Origin: Bacillus marinisedimentorum
GTDB lineage: Bacteria > Bacillota > Bacilli > Bacillales > Bacillaceae_O
Assembly (NCBI RefSeq): GCF_001644195.2
Contig: NZ_LWBL02000040.1
Location: forward strand, 85,062-149,061
Direction: 5' to 3'
Length of the DNA stretch: 64,000 nt
Shown: in pieces, positions 1 to 7,626 of the stretch
Layout of the letters: every line of letters starts with the position of its first letter
How positions within the stretch are numbered: position 1 is the first letter of the stretch
The notes under the pieces: generated by a model
What the model was told of the DNA's origin: nothing
Database searches by the model: none
What the model saw: the letters and a program-made list of their open reading frames with translations, nothing else
Position numbers and translations under genes: made by a program

Positions 1-2
1 CC

Positions 3-149
3 TCTGATCCTGGCGAACAGCAGGAACTGGCCCGCTTTTTCAGCCAGGCGGATAAAGAAATTGAACTGCTGGAGCGGAAAGTCAGTGAGATTGAAACACA
101 GAAAGATGGGCTCCTGGGGCTGCTGATGACGGGCAAAGTCCGGGTGTGA
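3..149 (+). CDS. hsdS: Type I restriction specificity subunit (HsdS), C-terminal end only
   Basis: Only the last 48 codons are in the window; the gene starts upstream of base 1. The visible part is a charged amphipathic helix followed by LLGLLMTGKVRV and a TGA stop. This matches the typical end of HsdS, where a conserved coiled-coil helix spaces the second target-recognition domain and the last residues read roughly LLTGKIRV. HsdS gives a type I restriction-modification complex its DNA specificity. Nothing on the right side belongs to such a system, so hsdR and hsdM, if present, lie to the left. A recombinase-type tail is less likely given the terminal signature. Confidence 0.7.
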   Translation, partial: SDPGEQQELARFFSQADKEIELLERKVSEIETQKDGLLGLLMTGKVRV

Positions 150-175
150 CGGATGCTTTTTTGACAGATGCCATT

Positions 176-192
176 CGACAGGTGCCTGTCAC
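176..192. repeat. Dispersed GACAGGTGCCTGTCAC repeat
   Basis: Short palindromic element CGACAGGTGCCTGTCAC just after the hsdS stop. Relatives occur near 1221, 2481, 2518, 9572, 9655, 16905 and 18144, nearly always touching a gene end. Confidence 0.6.
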
Positions 193-231
193 TCCCCGAA
201 TAATCTTGTTTCACAAATATGTTTCACATAA

Positions 232-275
232 AAACGCCTGCCTTTCCCCGATTATAGCGGGAAAGGCAGGCGTTT
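232..275 (-). terminator. Intrinsic terminator of the small flavoprotein gene
   Basis: A 17-bp perfect stem (AAACGCCTGCCTTTCCC and its complement) with a 10-nt loop. It has A/T runs on both sides, so it may also stop hsdS transcription from the left. Confidence 0.75.
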
Positions 276-295
276 GCGATTTACGTGCGAGGGAA

Positions 296-317
296 TTGCC
301 TGGCAATTGCCAGGCAA
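296..317. repeat. Perfect 22-bp palindrome, copy 1
   Basis: The half-site TTGCCTGGCAA is followed directly by its exact reverse complement. The same 22-bp palindrome recurs at 59190-59211. Here it sits 10 bp past the stop of the minus-strand flavoprotein gene. Confidence 0.7.
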
Positions 318-327
318 TTTATGATCG

Positions 328-888
328 TTATTTCAACACGTCATGATCCACGTAACGCTCGCCGTTCAAGTCGCTGATGATGTTGATGGCTACTTCCGCA
401 CCGTTACCGGCAGTCACGATTGTATGTACGCTGACACCTGCGACAGTTCCGGCTGCCCAGATTCCATCAACATTTGTACGGCCGTTTTTATCAGTATCGA
501 TGATTGTCTTGATTCTAGGCTCGGTTCCATCAGTCAAGTTCACACCGGCCTTTTCAGCAACATCCGTCATGACTCCTGTTGCGAACAGGACATGCTTTGC
601 CTCGTATTCATTGTTTTCTGTTGTGACTTTAAAGCCCTCACCTTCGGAGTTTACATTTACGACCGCTTCTTCAACAATTTCAGCGCCGGCTTTCGTTACT
701 TGTTTTTTACCGGTTTCAACGAGATCCGGCCCTGTAATTTCGGCTACCCCATAATGGTTTTCGACCCATGCACGCTGGGTCATGCCTTTGCCATGGTCGA
801 ATACGATCGTTTTCTTGCCGGCTCTTCCGGCAAACAATGCGGCACTTGCTCCGGCAGGTCCTGCTCCAATAATTGCGATATCATACAT
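328..888 (-). CDS. Single-domain thioredoxin-reductase-like FAD protein
   Basis: A 186-aa protein that starts at once with a Rossmann FAD-binding motif (MYDIAIIGAGPAGASAA). It ends with the second FAD motif typical of the thioredoxin reductase family (VDGIWAAGTVAG followed by an HTIVTAGNGAEVAINI helix). Compared with a full thioredoxin reductase of about 315 aa, the central NADPH domain and the CxxC redox motif are missing, so only an FAD fold remains. Such short proteins are known in Bacillaceae, but their substrate is not. The start at 888 is chosen because GGGAGG lies just upstream; the frame stays open to 1044 but has no ribosome site there. Monocistronic with its own terminator. Confidence 0.8.
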   Translation of the reverse strand: MYDIAIIGAGPAGASAALFAGRAGKKTIVFDHGKGMTQRAWVENHYGVAEITGPDLVETGKKQVTKAGAEIVEEAVVNVNSEGEGFKVTTENNEYEAKHVLFATGVMTDVAEKAGVNLTDGTEPRIKTIIDTDKNGRTNVDGIWAAGTVAGVSVHTIVTAGNGAEVAINIISDLNGERYVDHDVLK

Positions 889-1162
889 ATAAAAACCTCC
901 CAATTGATGATTTATTAATAGAGGATGCCGATAAAGGCGGTTCCCCCAAAATAACAGTTTATAAACATTCCATTTTAGTGGATGGAGGCCATCTGCAGGG
1001 CTAGCCCTAACCCGCAAAACCCGTTCAAATATGTAATTTTGCATAAGGGGTATGGAAGATTTTAAAAAATCTTCCTATCTAATAGTAAGTATAGGTAAGG
1101 CTGGATGCTTTTTCAAATCTCACATCTTGGATGCGCCGATTCAGTTTGATTTCATGTGAAAA
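889..1162. other. Intergenic region between flavoprotein and ilvE
   Basis: This stretch holds the promoter region of the flavoprotein gene and the downstream side of ilvE. I see no further gene, repeat or riboswitch in it. Confidence 0.4.
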
Positions 1163-1202
1163 GCGCCCGGCCTTTACCACTGAAATGGTAAAGGCCGGGC
1201 GC
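1163..1202 (-). terminator. ilvE terminator
   Basis: A 17-bp GC-rich stem (GCGCCCGGCCTTTACCA and its complement), followed on the minus strand by TTTTC. It lies 38 bp past the ilvE stop. Confidence 0.8.
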
Positions 1203-1220
1203 TTCTGTTCGACAAACACT

Positions 1221-1243
1221 GACAAGTGACAGGCACCTGTCAC
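1221..1243. repeat. Dispersed GACAGGTGCCTGTCAC repeat carrying the ilvE stop codon
   Basis: On the minus strand the last ilvE codon and its TGA stop run directly into the repeat (GTG TGA CAG GTG CCT GTC AC), so the stop codon is part of the element. Confidence 0.65.
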
Positions 1244-2322
1244 ACTTTTACAGCTGCAACTTTCTGTGTCCAGCCGAATACGTCATGTTCTTTGCCGATC
1301 TGGATTCCGGTGATGGCGTCGTAAAGGCGCTGGGAAAGCTGGCCGATTTTTTCACTGTTGATGGTGATCGGGTTGTTTCTCCAGTTCAGCTGGCCTACAG
1401 GTGCGATGACCGCAGCTGTTCCGGCGCCGAATGCTTCTTCGAGTTCTCCGCGCGCGTGGGCTTCATATACTTCATCAATTGTGATCTTTGTTTCCCGGAC
1501 CGTGATATTCCAATGCTTCAGCAGCTGAATGACGGAATCTCGGGTGACACCTTCCAAAATGCTTCCGTTCAGTTTCGGAGTTACCACTTCACCGTTTATT
1601 TTAAAGAACATGTTCATGCTGCCGACCTCTTCGACGAACCGGTTTTCTTTGGCATCAAGCCAGAGGATTTGCGCATAGCCCCTTGCTTCCGCTTCTTCCT
1701 GTGCTTTAAGGCTTGCGGCATAGTTGCCGGATGTTTTGACATGGCCGACACCGCCGGGTACCGCCCTGACATATTGTTCTTCAACATAAATTTTCACAGG
1801 GCTTAATTGATCCCCGTAATAGGCGCCGACCGGGGACAGGATGACAAGCAGCTTATACTGCTTTGCAGGCCGGACACCGAGAAAAGGCTCGGTGGCAAAA
1901 ATGAACGGGCGGATGTACAGAGAGGTTCCTTCTCCGTCGGGAACCCACTCTTTGTCGGTTAAAATCAGCTGTTTGACCGCTTTCAGCAGAAACTCCTCAT
2001 CGATAGCAGGGATGCACATGCGGCTGCAAGACTCATTGAATCGTTTCATGTTTTTATCCGGCCGAAAGAGCTGGACTTCCCCATCCGGTGCCTTATATGC
2101 TTTCAACCCCTCAAAAATGGCCTGGCCGTAATGCAGGGCCATTGACGATGGATCGATGGTTAAAGGCTCATAAGGGACAATTCTGGCATCGTGCCATCCC
2201 AGGTCCGAATGGTAATCCATCACAAACATATGGTCAGTGAAATGCTTCCCGAATCCCAATGATTGCGTATCTGGTTTTTCCTTCAGGTGTTCCCTCTGAT
2301 AAAACGTCACTTGTTCGCCCAC
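1240..2322 (-). CDS. ilvE: Branched-chain amino acid aminotransferase
   Basis: 360 aa, the normal length for the fold-type IV PLP enzyme that makes leucine, isoleucine and valine from their 2-oxo acids with glutamate. Visible hallmarks are ALHYGQAIFEGLKAY near residue 65, the catalytic lysine K196 in GHVKTSGNYAASL, EEVGSMNMFF, and the phosphate-loop region GSILEGVTRDSVIQL. The N-terminus and overall pattern match the two Bacillus paralogues YbgE and YwaA; sequence alone does not decide between them. It stands alone, not in an ilv-leu operon, as those paralogues do. ATG at 2322 follows a GGGG-type ribosome site. Transcription ends at the 1163-1202 hairpin. Confidence 0.93.
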   Translation of the reverse strand: MGEQVTFYQREHLKEKPDTQSLGFGKHFTDHMFVMDYHSDLGWHDARIVPYEPLTIDPSSMALHYGQAIFEGLKAYKAPDGEVQLFRPDKNMKRFNESCSRMCIPAIDEEFLLKAVKQLILTDKEWVPDGEGTSLYIRPFIFATEPFLGVRPAKQYKLLVILSPVGAYYGDQLSPVKIYVEEQYVRAVPGGVGHVKTSGNYAASLKAQEEAEARGYAQILWLDAKENRFVEEVGSMNMFFKINGEVVTPKLNGSILEGVTRDSVIQLLKHWNITVRETKITIDEVYEAHARGELEEAFGAGTAAVIAPVGQLNWRNNPITINSEKIGQLSQRLYDAITGIQIGKEHDVFGWTQKVAAVKV

Positions 2323-2480
2323 ATTAATTACCCCTCTTCATTCATGCTGATTTTCCAATTATAGATTTTCCCATTATAATAAATATTCTGTAAAAAGACA
2401 ATAGTTTGATTTTAATCCGTTTATATCTCGACGCGTTAACACATTGCAGAATATGGTCTGTGTTTCTGTCGACAAAACCT

Positions 2481-2535
2481 GACAGGTGACAGGCACTCCG
2501 ACATGGTCGACAAAACCCGACAAGTGACAGGCACC
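2481..2535. repeat. Two head-to-tail copies of the GACA(A/G)GTGACAGGCAC repeat
   Basis: Copies at about 2481-2496 and 2518-2535 share the GTCGACAAAACC(T/C)GACA lead-in. They fill the gap between ilvE and the next plus-strand gene. Confidence 0.6.
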
Positions 2536-2572
2536 GCGAAAATGGGTAAACAATGAGCAGGTGGTGATTTTT

Positions 2573-3271
2573 ATGGAATTGCGTGATATTATTGCGGCAA
2601 TTAAGAAGGACTTTCCGGGCAGGGCGGTTGATTTGTCGGAAAGTTTGGAGCTTCTGAATGAGACGGTCAGCGGGACGATGAATGAAGTGAACGATAAAAT
2701 CAATGAAGCGTTCCTTAACCGAGATTTCGAGGCGAGGGAAGAGTATAACAAAGTTGCGATGGCTATTTATAAATATGAACAGCTGCTTCAGGGTGTGGCG
2801 GATGAGCTTGATGTGGATCGGGTGGAGATCCAGGCTCGAGAGGATATTTCAGGGTCAGAAGGCGGCAGCAAACGGAATGAGGAGGCATTTCTCGTCGACT
2901 CGAAGGTGGAGCATACGCTATATGAGGATTTCACCTATAAACGGCCTTCCGGTTTCAGGATAGGAGACAGTGAACGGATGGAAGTGAAGACCTGGAAGGA
3001 GATGCTTCATAAAATGATTGAGTTGCTGATTATGCAGGACGAAGAAAAGGTTACGAGATTAATACGTATGGATAAAATGAATTGCAGGAAGAGAAGGTGC
3101 TTTTCGGAGAACAGTGCTGAACTGGTAAACCCTTTGCAGGTAAGCGATGGATTGTTTGTGGAAACGAATTTGAGCAGCAATGGGATAAGAAACATGATGG
3201 TAAAGCTATTGAAAGAATATGATTTGAATGTGGGTGATTTGAAGGTTTATTTTCGGGCGGATTATTCGTAG
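2573..3271 (+). CDS. Uncharacterised protein with two-part architecture
   Basis: 232 aa, not recognised. The N-terminal third is acidic and helical and looks like a coiled-coil segment (about residues 1-95, many E/D/K/L). The C-terminal half, from about residue 135 (KTWKEMLHKMIELL), carries a compact segment ending in ETNLSSNGIRNMMVKLLKEYDL and an aromatic tail, which could be a small alpha/beta or winged-helix domain. No signal peptide or membrane segment. The start is set at ATG 2573 because AGGTGG sits 8 bases before it; GTG codons at 2561 and 2564 overlap that site. Standalone, between repeat copies and a strong bidirectional terminator. Confidence 0.6.
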   Translation: MELRDIIAAIKKDFPGRAVDLSESLELLNETVSGTMNEVNDKINEAFLNRDFEAREEYNKVAMAIYKYEQLLQGVADELDVDRVEIQAREDISGSEGGSKRNEEAFLVDSKVEHTLYEDFTYKRPSGFRIGDSERMEVKTWKEMLHKMIELLIMQDEEKVTRLIRMDKMNCRKRRCFSENSAELVNPLQVSDGLFVETNLSSNGIRNMMVKLLKEYDLNVGDLKVYFRADYS

Positions 3272-3273
3272 CG

Positions 3274-3317
3274 GGTGCCTGACCCCCGGCACTTTAAAGC
3301 GCCGGGGGTCAGGCACC
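3274..3317. terminator. Bidirectional terminator built from a GGTGCCTGACCCCCGGC hairpin
   Basis: A 17-bp perfect stem around a 10-nt loop, placed between convergent genes ending at 3271 (+) and 3324 (-). It is one of several hairpins with the GGTGCCTG(A/T/C)CCC arm in the window. Confidence 0.75.
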
Positions 3318-3323
3318 GCTTCA

Positions 3324-3935
3324 TTATTTCCTGGACAGGCCGTTCTTCAAAAATTCGATCAAATGGTTAGCTGCAGTTTCAAAATCGTCAACTTTGCTGA
3401 TTGAAGCGACATCCTGAATATGGGTGAATAAATAGGTCATGATCCGTTTTGTGAACTCTTTGGGAAGGTCTTCCCGCAGTTCATTTTTTTCATATGCGTT
3501 TTCAATCAGGTCATGCAAATAATCATTCGCCTGGAAATCCATTGTTTTGATGACTTTTTGGTAAATGTCCGAGTCGTGGTCTTTGATGAAGCTCTGGGAG
3601 AACTTGTTGATGTATGGATTGTGCCGGGCGAATTCCAGTCCTGTTTTTGAAAGGATATGGAATAGTGAAAAGATATCTTTATTTTCAAAATCGGCCGGAT
3701 CGATATGGGCCGCAAAGAACTTCTTTTTTTCTTCCGCCAGCATTTTTACCAGAAATATATATAATCCTTCCTTATTTTTAAAATGATAATAGAAGGAGCC
3801 TTTGCTGATGCCGGCTTCTCTTAAAATGGTGTTCAGTGATGCGCTTTCATATCCTTTATCTCCAAACTCGTTAATGGCGGCATCAATGACCTCTTGTTTT
3901 TTCTCAAAATCTTTTTCTTCGTTCAACACGTTCAC
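3324..3935 (-). CDS. TetR-family repressor of the adjacent ABC exporter
   Basis: 203 aa. The N-terminal helix-turn-helix is clear: VIDAAINEFGDKGYESASLNTILREAGISKGSFYYHFKNKEGLY, followed by an all-helical ligand domain. It is the last gene of a four-gene minus-strand unit (ATPase, two permeases, regulator). Its likely operator is the 30-bp palindrome at 6348-6377 over the operon promoter. The start is uncertain: GTG at 3935, GTG at 3929 and TTG at 3926 all follow a GGGG stretch. The ligand is unknown; autoregulation is inferred from the operon order. Confidence 0.85.
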   Translation of the reverse strand: MNVLNEEKDFEKKQEVIDAAINEFGDKGYESASLNTILREAGISKGSFYYHFKNKEGLYIFLVKMLAEEKKKFFAAHIDPADFENKDIFSLFHILSKTGLEFARHNPYINKFSQSFIKDHDSDIYQKVIKTMDFQANDYLHDLIENAYEKNELREDLPKEFTKRIMTYLFTHIQDVASISKVDDFETAANHLIEFLKNGLSRK

Positions 3936-4009
3936 CCCGGTTGCTTCCTAAACGGTTATTTTCCTTGAATTATACAGGTTTTGAAAGGTCAACCACAAAG
4001 ATAGGGACC

Positions 4010-4732
4010 TCATCCATACGCCCTGCGCAAAAATAAACGGTACACAACGATATTCAAGAGAATAACGTAGATAAGCCCGATCATGAAATATTGAGTGTAT
4101 GTCATCAGCAGGACACCTTCGCCATGAATGATGCTGCTGATCATTTTCGCCGGCCAGAATCCCGGTGCGAATGCAAAGAACAGTTCTTTTTTATCTAAGA
4201 AAAACAGCGCAATTATTGGAAAGGCGAGGATGGCCCCGCTTCCCTTCATGACAGCGAAACCCTCGATTTTATTTTGTGCGAGTGCATTTATGAGCAGGCC
4301 AGTCATCGGAGCTCCCAGCGCTGCAACAAAGGAAATCAGCAGGACATCTGCTGTTTGCAAGTTTCCGATGTCTGAAAACAACATGACATACACCGTCGCA
4401 ATATAGGTGAGCAAAAAAACGATCACCATCCTGAAAGACAGAAACTGATGAACACTGAGCGGCGTCACCCTGATGGCCGTAAGAAGGTGATCATCCCGGT
4501 CTTCAAGGATGGAAAAACCGACTAAGGCGCCGTAAACTTGCGGTGTCAACAGGGTAAGGACAACAATGATCAAGTCAGCATAGTGTTCAATGGAAAAGTT
4601 GCTGACATCTGCTATCCAGGGCAGCAGGTACCTGCCGATCAAGCCAAACAGGATAGGATAAAACAGCATGAACTTCATCAACGGATCGCGAAGCCATTTT
4701 TTCACTTCACTGTTTACAAAGGCTGAATACAT
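4010..4732 (-). CDS. ABC-2 type exporter permease (second subunit)
   Basis: 240 aa, six predicted membrane segments: MKFMLFYPILFGLIGRYLLPWI, YADLIIVVLTLLTPQVYGALVGF, and four more to the C-terminus. A soluble loop SILEDRDDHLLTAIRVTPLS after the second segment is the usual coupling region of ABC-2 permeases (DRDDHLL...TPLS). ATG 4732 overlaps the stop region of the preceding permease (TAATATG); the upstream in-frame GTG at 4744 has no clear ribosome site. With the gene before it, it probably forms a heterodimeric channel driven by the ATPase at 5452-6309. Substrate unknown; drug or toxic peptide export is the common role of this arrangement. Confidence 0.85.
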   Translation of the reverse strand: MYSAFVNSEVKKWLRDPLMKFMLFYPILFGLIGRYLLPWIADVSNFSIEHYADLIIVVLTLLTPQVYGALVGFSILEDRDDHLLTAIRVTPLSVHQFLSFRMVIVFLLTYIATVYVMLFSDIGNLQTADVLLISFVAALGAPMTGLLINALAQNKIEGFAVMKGSGAILAFPIIALFFLDKKELFFAFAPGFWPAKMISSIIHGEGVLLMTYTQYFMIGLIYVILLNIVVYRLFLRRAYG

Positions 4733-4733
4733 A

Positions 4734-5459
4734 TTAAACACCACTTTCCTTCATGGCGAATTCGTCAAATTTTTTCGTGACAATAGTGAATAAAAGCACG
4801 CTTGCAGCAAGTAAATAGCCGGCGGAAAGCCAGAGTTCCCAGCTTTCGATTCCGGTGGTGCCGGCTTCAAGCAGAAGCATCGCAGGCTTGGTCGGAATCA
4901 CGTAAAGGATATTTTTAATGACATCGCTCGTGATGACACCAAGCTGTTCAAACAGGACAGGCAGCATCATGACAAGCGTGTATTTCACCATGCCAACCAA
5001 CAGATCGGTAAAATCCCTTGAATGATAAGTGAGCCAGACGCCGATAAGTGAATGGAATAATGCAATCAAGGACACAGCTCCGATCAGTCCCGGCAGGTTG
5101 ACATCAATTTTTTTGAAAATTACTGCGTATCCATAGAGAAGCAGCAGTGTCAGCACGTTGGACAAAATATTGGCAAGACTCTTGGCTGCCAGGTATTCGA
5201 CCTTATGAATCGGGGCGACCAGAAATGTTTTAATGACACCTTCCTGTTTTTCAAAAAACATCGTCACCCCGATCATGACCATCGACATAGCGGTGGCGTC
5301 AAGAAACACGAGCAGCGGGAAGATGTGAGAAACGTCTTCAATGGAGCTGAAAGCAAGAACACCGATCCATAGGAGGCTTGCAACAAAACTGGCGGCGAGG
5401 ATATTATATTTTTTCATGCGATGCAATTCGCCAACAAATAAAACGAACGTATTATTCAT
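4734..5459 (-). CDS. ABC-2 type exporter permease (first subunit)
   Basis: 241 aa with six hydrophobic segments and the ABC-2 coupling loop EKQEGVIKTFLVAPIHKVEYLAAKS after segment two. ATG 5459 lies inside the end of the ATPase gene (8-bp overlap), which indicates translational coupling. It pairs with the permease at 4010-4732. Family knowledge places it in fluoroquinolone or antibiotic-type exporters with split permeases, but no substrate can be read from the sequence. Confidence 0.85.
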   Translation of the reverse strand: MNNTFVLFVGELHRMKKYNILAASFVASLLWIGVLAFSSIEDVSHIFPLLVFLDATAMSMVMIGVTMFFEKQEGVIKTFLVAPIHKVEYLAAKSLANILSNVLTLLLLYGYAVIFKKIDVNLPGLIGAVSLIALFHSLIGVWLTYHSRDFTDLLVGMVKYTLVMMLPVLFEQLGVITSDVIKNILYVIPTKPAMLLLEAGTTGIESWELWLSAGYLLAASVLLFTIVTKKFDEFAMKESGV

Positions 5460-6309
5460 CTTTACCAACCCCTGTCACTTCAATGAAAATATCATCAAGC
5501 GTCGTTTCTTTGCTGTGGAGGGTTATGATTTTTTTGGTGGTCAGGATGTTGAAAAATTCTTTGTTTTCTCCCAGATGATCAAGTTCGAATGATGATTTTG
5601 TGACTGAGCCATCATCGGCTTCGAATTCCACTTCGACAAGACGCTGGCCATACTTCAACTTAAGATTCTTAGGCGAGTCAATTTCGGCAATCCGGCCGTC
5701 TGCCATGAAGGCGACGCGGTCGCATAATTCATCGACATCATTCATTAAATGGGTCGTCAGCAAGACGGTGCCGCCGCTATTTTTGAAATCTTTGATCATA
5801 TTCTTGATGATTCTGGCATTTTTCGGGTCAAGTCCATTAGTAGGCTCATCCAGAAACAAGATTTTAGGTTCATTCAATAAAGCTCTTACAAAATTCAGCC
5901 GCACTTTCATTCCCTTGGAATATTCGTTCACTTTTTTATCCCTGTGTTCGAACAGGCCCACTTGTTTCAACAATTCATCCGTGTTTGCTTGTGTTTTATA
6001 GAGTTTCTTGAAAAAGTTGATGTTTTCGGCCGCTGTCAGTTTCGAAAAGTGGACCGGCATTTCAAAGCCGACGCCGATCTCCTGATAAAATTCTTTTCCG
6101 TATGATTTCAAATTCTTTCCCTGATAAAGAACGGTTCCTTCATAATCCTCCAGTAATTTGGTCAAAATCTTCTGTGTGGTGCTTTTACCGACACCACTGG
6201 GTCCGAGCAAGCCGAAAATTTCCCCTTCCTTCATTGCAAAGTTGACGTCTTTGATGGTTTTTTCTTTGTTTTTCGGATACTGAAATTGCAGGCCGTTAAT
6301 TGTAAACAT
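5452..6309 (-). CDS. ABC exporter ATP-binding protein
   Basis: 285 aa. Walker A GPSGVGKST, signature region EYSKGMKVRLNFVRALL (a K-G-M variant of LSGGQ, as in many ABC-2 ATPases), Walker B ILFLDEPTNGLD and the H-switch LLTTHLMND are all present. A C-terminal extension of about 70 aa follows the nucleotide domain. The start at 6309 is preferred over 6342 because GAAGGAGGGG sits 7 bases before it; the 11-residue extension would also run toward the operator. First gene of the unit, directly behind the promoter and TetR operator at 6348-6406. Confidence 0.92.
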   Translation of the reverse strand: MFTINGLQFQYPKNKEKTIKDVNFAMKEGEIFGLLGPSGVGKSTTQKILTKLLEDYEGTVLYQGKNLKSYGKEFYQEIGVGFEMPVHFSKLTAAENINFFKKLYKTQANTDELLKQVGLFEHRDKKVNEYSKGMKVRLNFVRALLNEPKILFLDEPTNGLDPKNARIIKNMIKDFKNSGGTVLLTTHLMNDVDELCDRVAFMADGRIAEIDSPKNLKLKYGQRLVEVEFEADDGSVTKSSFELDHLGENKEFFNILTTKKIITLHSKETTLDDIFIEVTGVGKDE

Positions 6310-6347
6310 ACGAGGGCCCCTCCTTCTTGAATCTTCAGACATAACCC

Positions 6348-6377
6348 TAGACCAATCAGTCTAGACTAGTTGGTCTA
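6348..6377. promoter_or_regulatory. TetR operator palindrome of the ABC exporter operon
   Basis: A 30-bp inverted repeat with arms TAGACCAATCAGTCT and AGACTAGTTGGTCTA; 13 of 15 positions pair. It lies immediately downstream of the -10 box at 6378-6383, covering the likely transcription start. Confidence 0.75.
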
Positions 6378-6406
6378 ATTATATAATGGAGAAGGGAAGA
6401 AATCAA
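6378..6406 (-). promoter_or_regulatory. SigmaA promoter of the ABC exporter operon
   Basis: Minus strand: TTGATT (6401-6406), 17-bp spacer, TATAAT (6378-6383). Perfect -10 and spacing; four of six -35 bases match. Confidence 0.75.
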
Positions 6407-6500
6407 TGTTCATTCTGTGAACAGTGTGCCTGACCTCCGATACGGTAAAGTGTTAATATAGTGAATAACAGGCACTTTGAAACAGAAGGGGACGGATAAA

Positions 6501-6734
6501 ATGGCAAATCAGAAAATGATGGATAAATTGATTGAAATCGTCGAGAACCAGCTGAACACTGAGGATCCTAAATGTACGAAGGAAACATACGACAGGCTGA
6601 TGCAGATGGGTTATACCAAAGAGCGAGCCAAGAAAATGATTGCAGCGGTTTTGGTGGAAGAGATGAGCAGCCTCATGAAGAATCAGGAGCCTTTCAATGA
6701 ACAGCGTTACGGAGAAAAGCTGGCGGAGCTCTGA
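6501..6734 (+). CDS. Small uncharacterised helical protein
   Basis: 77 aa, mostly charged and helical, no membrane segment. The middle part, ETYDRLMQMGYTKERAKKMIAAVLVEEM, has the spacing of a small three-helix bundle of UBA-like shape and occurs in small conserved Bacillaceae proteins of unknown role. ATG 6501 follows AGAAGGGGAC; an in-frame TTG at 6477 has no ribosome site. Monocistronic, between the divergent ABC operon and the cold-shock gene. Confidence 0.7.
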   Translation: MANQKMMDKLIEIVENQLNTEDPKCTKETYDRLMQMGYTKERAKKMIAAVLVEEMSSLMKNQEPFNEQRYGEKLAEL

Positions 6735-6779
6735 TCGTGTGGACTGGTCCCAACCAATGTCCAATACGGGGAAATGGAG

Positions 6780-6960
6780 GGCTCCGGAACTTTTTTACAG
6801 AATAAATTTGCTTTCTGCCTCCGTATCTGTTATTGTTAGTAAGACTTATTTTTGTTCAGTCTGTTAGGCAACATAAGATTTAAACGTTTCGCCTTAGATA
6901 ACTTATTGAGCATCAATAGTAATAAAACGTGGACATCGTATCCACACAGGAGGAAACAAC
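6780..6960 (+). promoter_or_regulatory. Long 5' leader region of the cold-shock gene
   Basis: About 180 bp without a gene lie in front of the csp start. csp mRNAs usually have long structured leaders that act as thermosensors; the length fits, but I cannot assign a fold. The ribosome site is AGGAGG at 6948-6953. Confidence 0.4.
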
Positions 6961-7161
6961 ATGCAAGAAGGTACAGTAAAATGGTTCAACGCAGAAAAAG
7001 GTTTCGGTTTCATCGAGGTTGAAGGCGGAGAAGACGTATTCGTTCATTTCTCAGCTATCCAGGGCGAAGGGTTTAAAACTTTGGATGAAGGCCAAAAAGT
7101 AACATTCGAGACTGAACAAGGCCAGCGCGGACCCCAAGCTACAAACGTAAACAAATTCTAA
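6961..7161 (+). CDS. csp: Cold-shock protein (CspA family)
   Basis: 66 aa, the standard size. The cold-shock fold is unmistakable: [19 protein letters not shown] with the RNP1 motif KGFGFI, RNP2 VFVHFSAI, and the closing GPQATNV. It is an RNA chaperone that binds single-stranded nucleic acid. It is acidic like CspB and CspD of Bacillus subtilis; sequence alone does not decide which paralogue it is. Monocistronic with a strong terminator at 7168-7198. Confidence 0.97.
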   Translation: MQEGTVKWFNAEKGFGFIEVEGGEDVFVHFSAIQGEGFKTLDEGQKVTFETEQGQRGPQATNVNKF

Positions 7162-7167
7162 TTGTGA

Positions 7168-7198
7168 AAAAGGACTCTATTGCAGAGTCCTTTTTTTT
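7168..7198 (+). terminator. csp terminator
   Basis: Stem AAAGGACTCT with its complement, followed by eight T residues. Confidence 0.9.
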
Positions 7199-7202
7199 AT
7201 TG

Positions 7203-7378
7203 TTAAGGAAATTATAAAATTTTTGCGTTGTTGATAAAAAGCGGGAAGGGGGTCATCCGGCTCCAGGCGCCAGCGGCTATCGTCATAAGCGGTGATCCCC
7301 TTCGGAAGGAAAGCGCACCTTTCTGCGGGTACTCCCGCTTATGCTTACGCCGCTAAGCGGGCGCCTTGCGCTTTTGTT
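7203..7378 (+). repeat. 176-bp structured repeat (family A), copy 1
   Basis: Begins right after the csp terminator with GTTAAGGAAATTATAAA and ends with GCGCTTTTGTT. The inside folds into a long imperfect hairpin: GGCGCC, AGCGGC and TCATAAGCGG on the left pair with CCGCTTATG, GCCGCT and GGCGCC on the right. Near-identical copies lie at 53426-53602 and 60043-60218, and a shorter relative at 46227-46330. Confidence 0.8.
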
Positions 7379-7383
7379 CCCAT

Positions 7384-7507
7384 ATAGGAAAGTATAAATT
7401 GTCAGCAAGGGAGTATTTCCGCGCAGTGGCCAATTTTAAGATTATAGATAAGGGCAACTACGCCTCTGTCTTCGCCTAAAGGCTCGCCATCAGCGAGTTT
7501 TTTTTAT
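7384..7507 (+). repeat. Repeat family B, copy 1
   Basis: Starts AGGAAAGTATAAATTGTCAG, passes through CGCAGTGGCCAATTTTAAG and ends with a small CTCGC...GCGAG hairpin and T-run. Relatives lie at 26102-26212, 48523-48630 and 53601-53694. Confidence 0.6.
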
Positions 7508-7626
7508 GGCTTTAAAGGACATGCCTCCTTTTAAAAGCTGCTATGTATGTTTTTCCAGGTTTCCCATAAAATAAGATGGTTCATTACGACTTCTTTAGAA
7601 GAACGTTGTACAGAGGAGGTAAGTGG

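Noticed and set aside
3..149. Active defence island at the left edge
   Set aside because: Only the end of hsdS is visible and nothing to its right belongs to a defence system.
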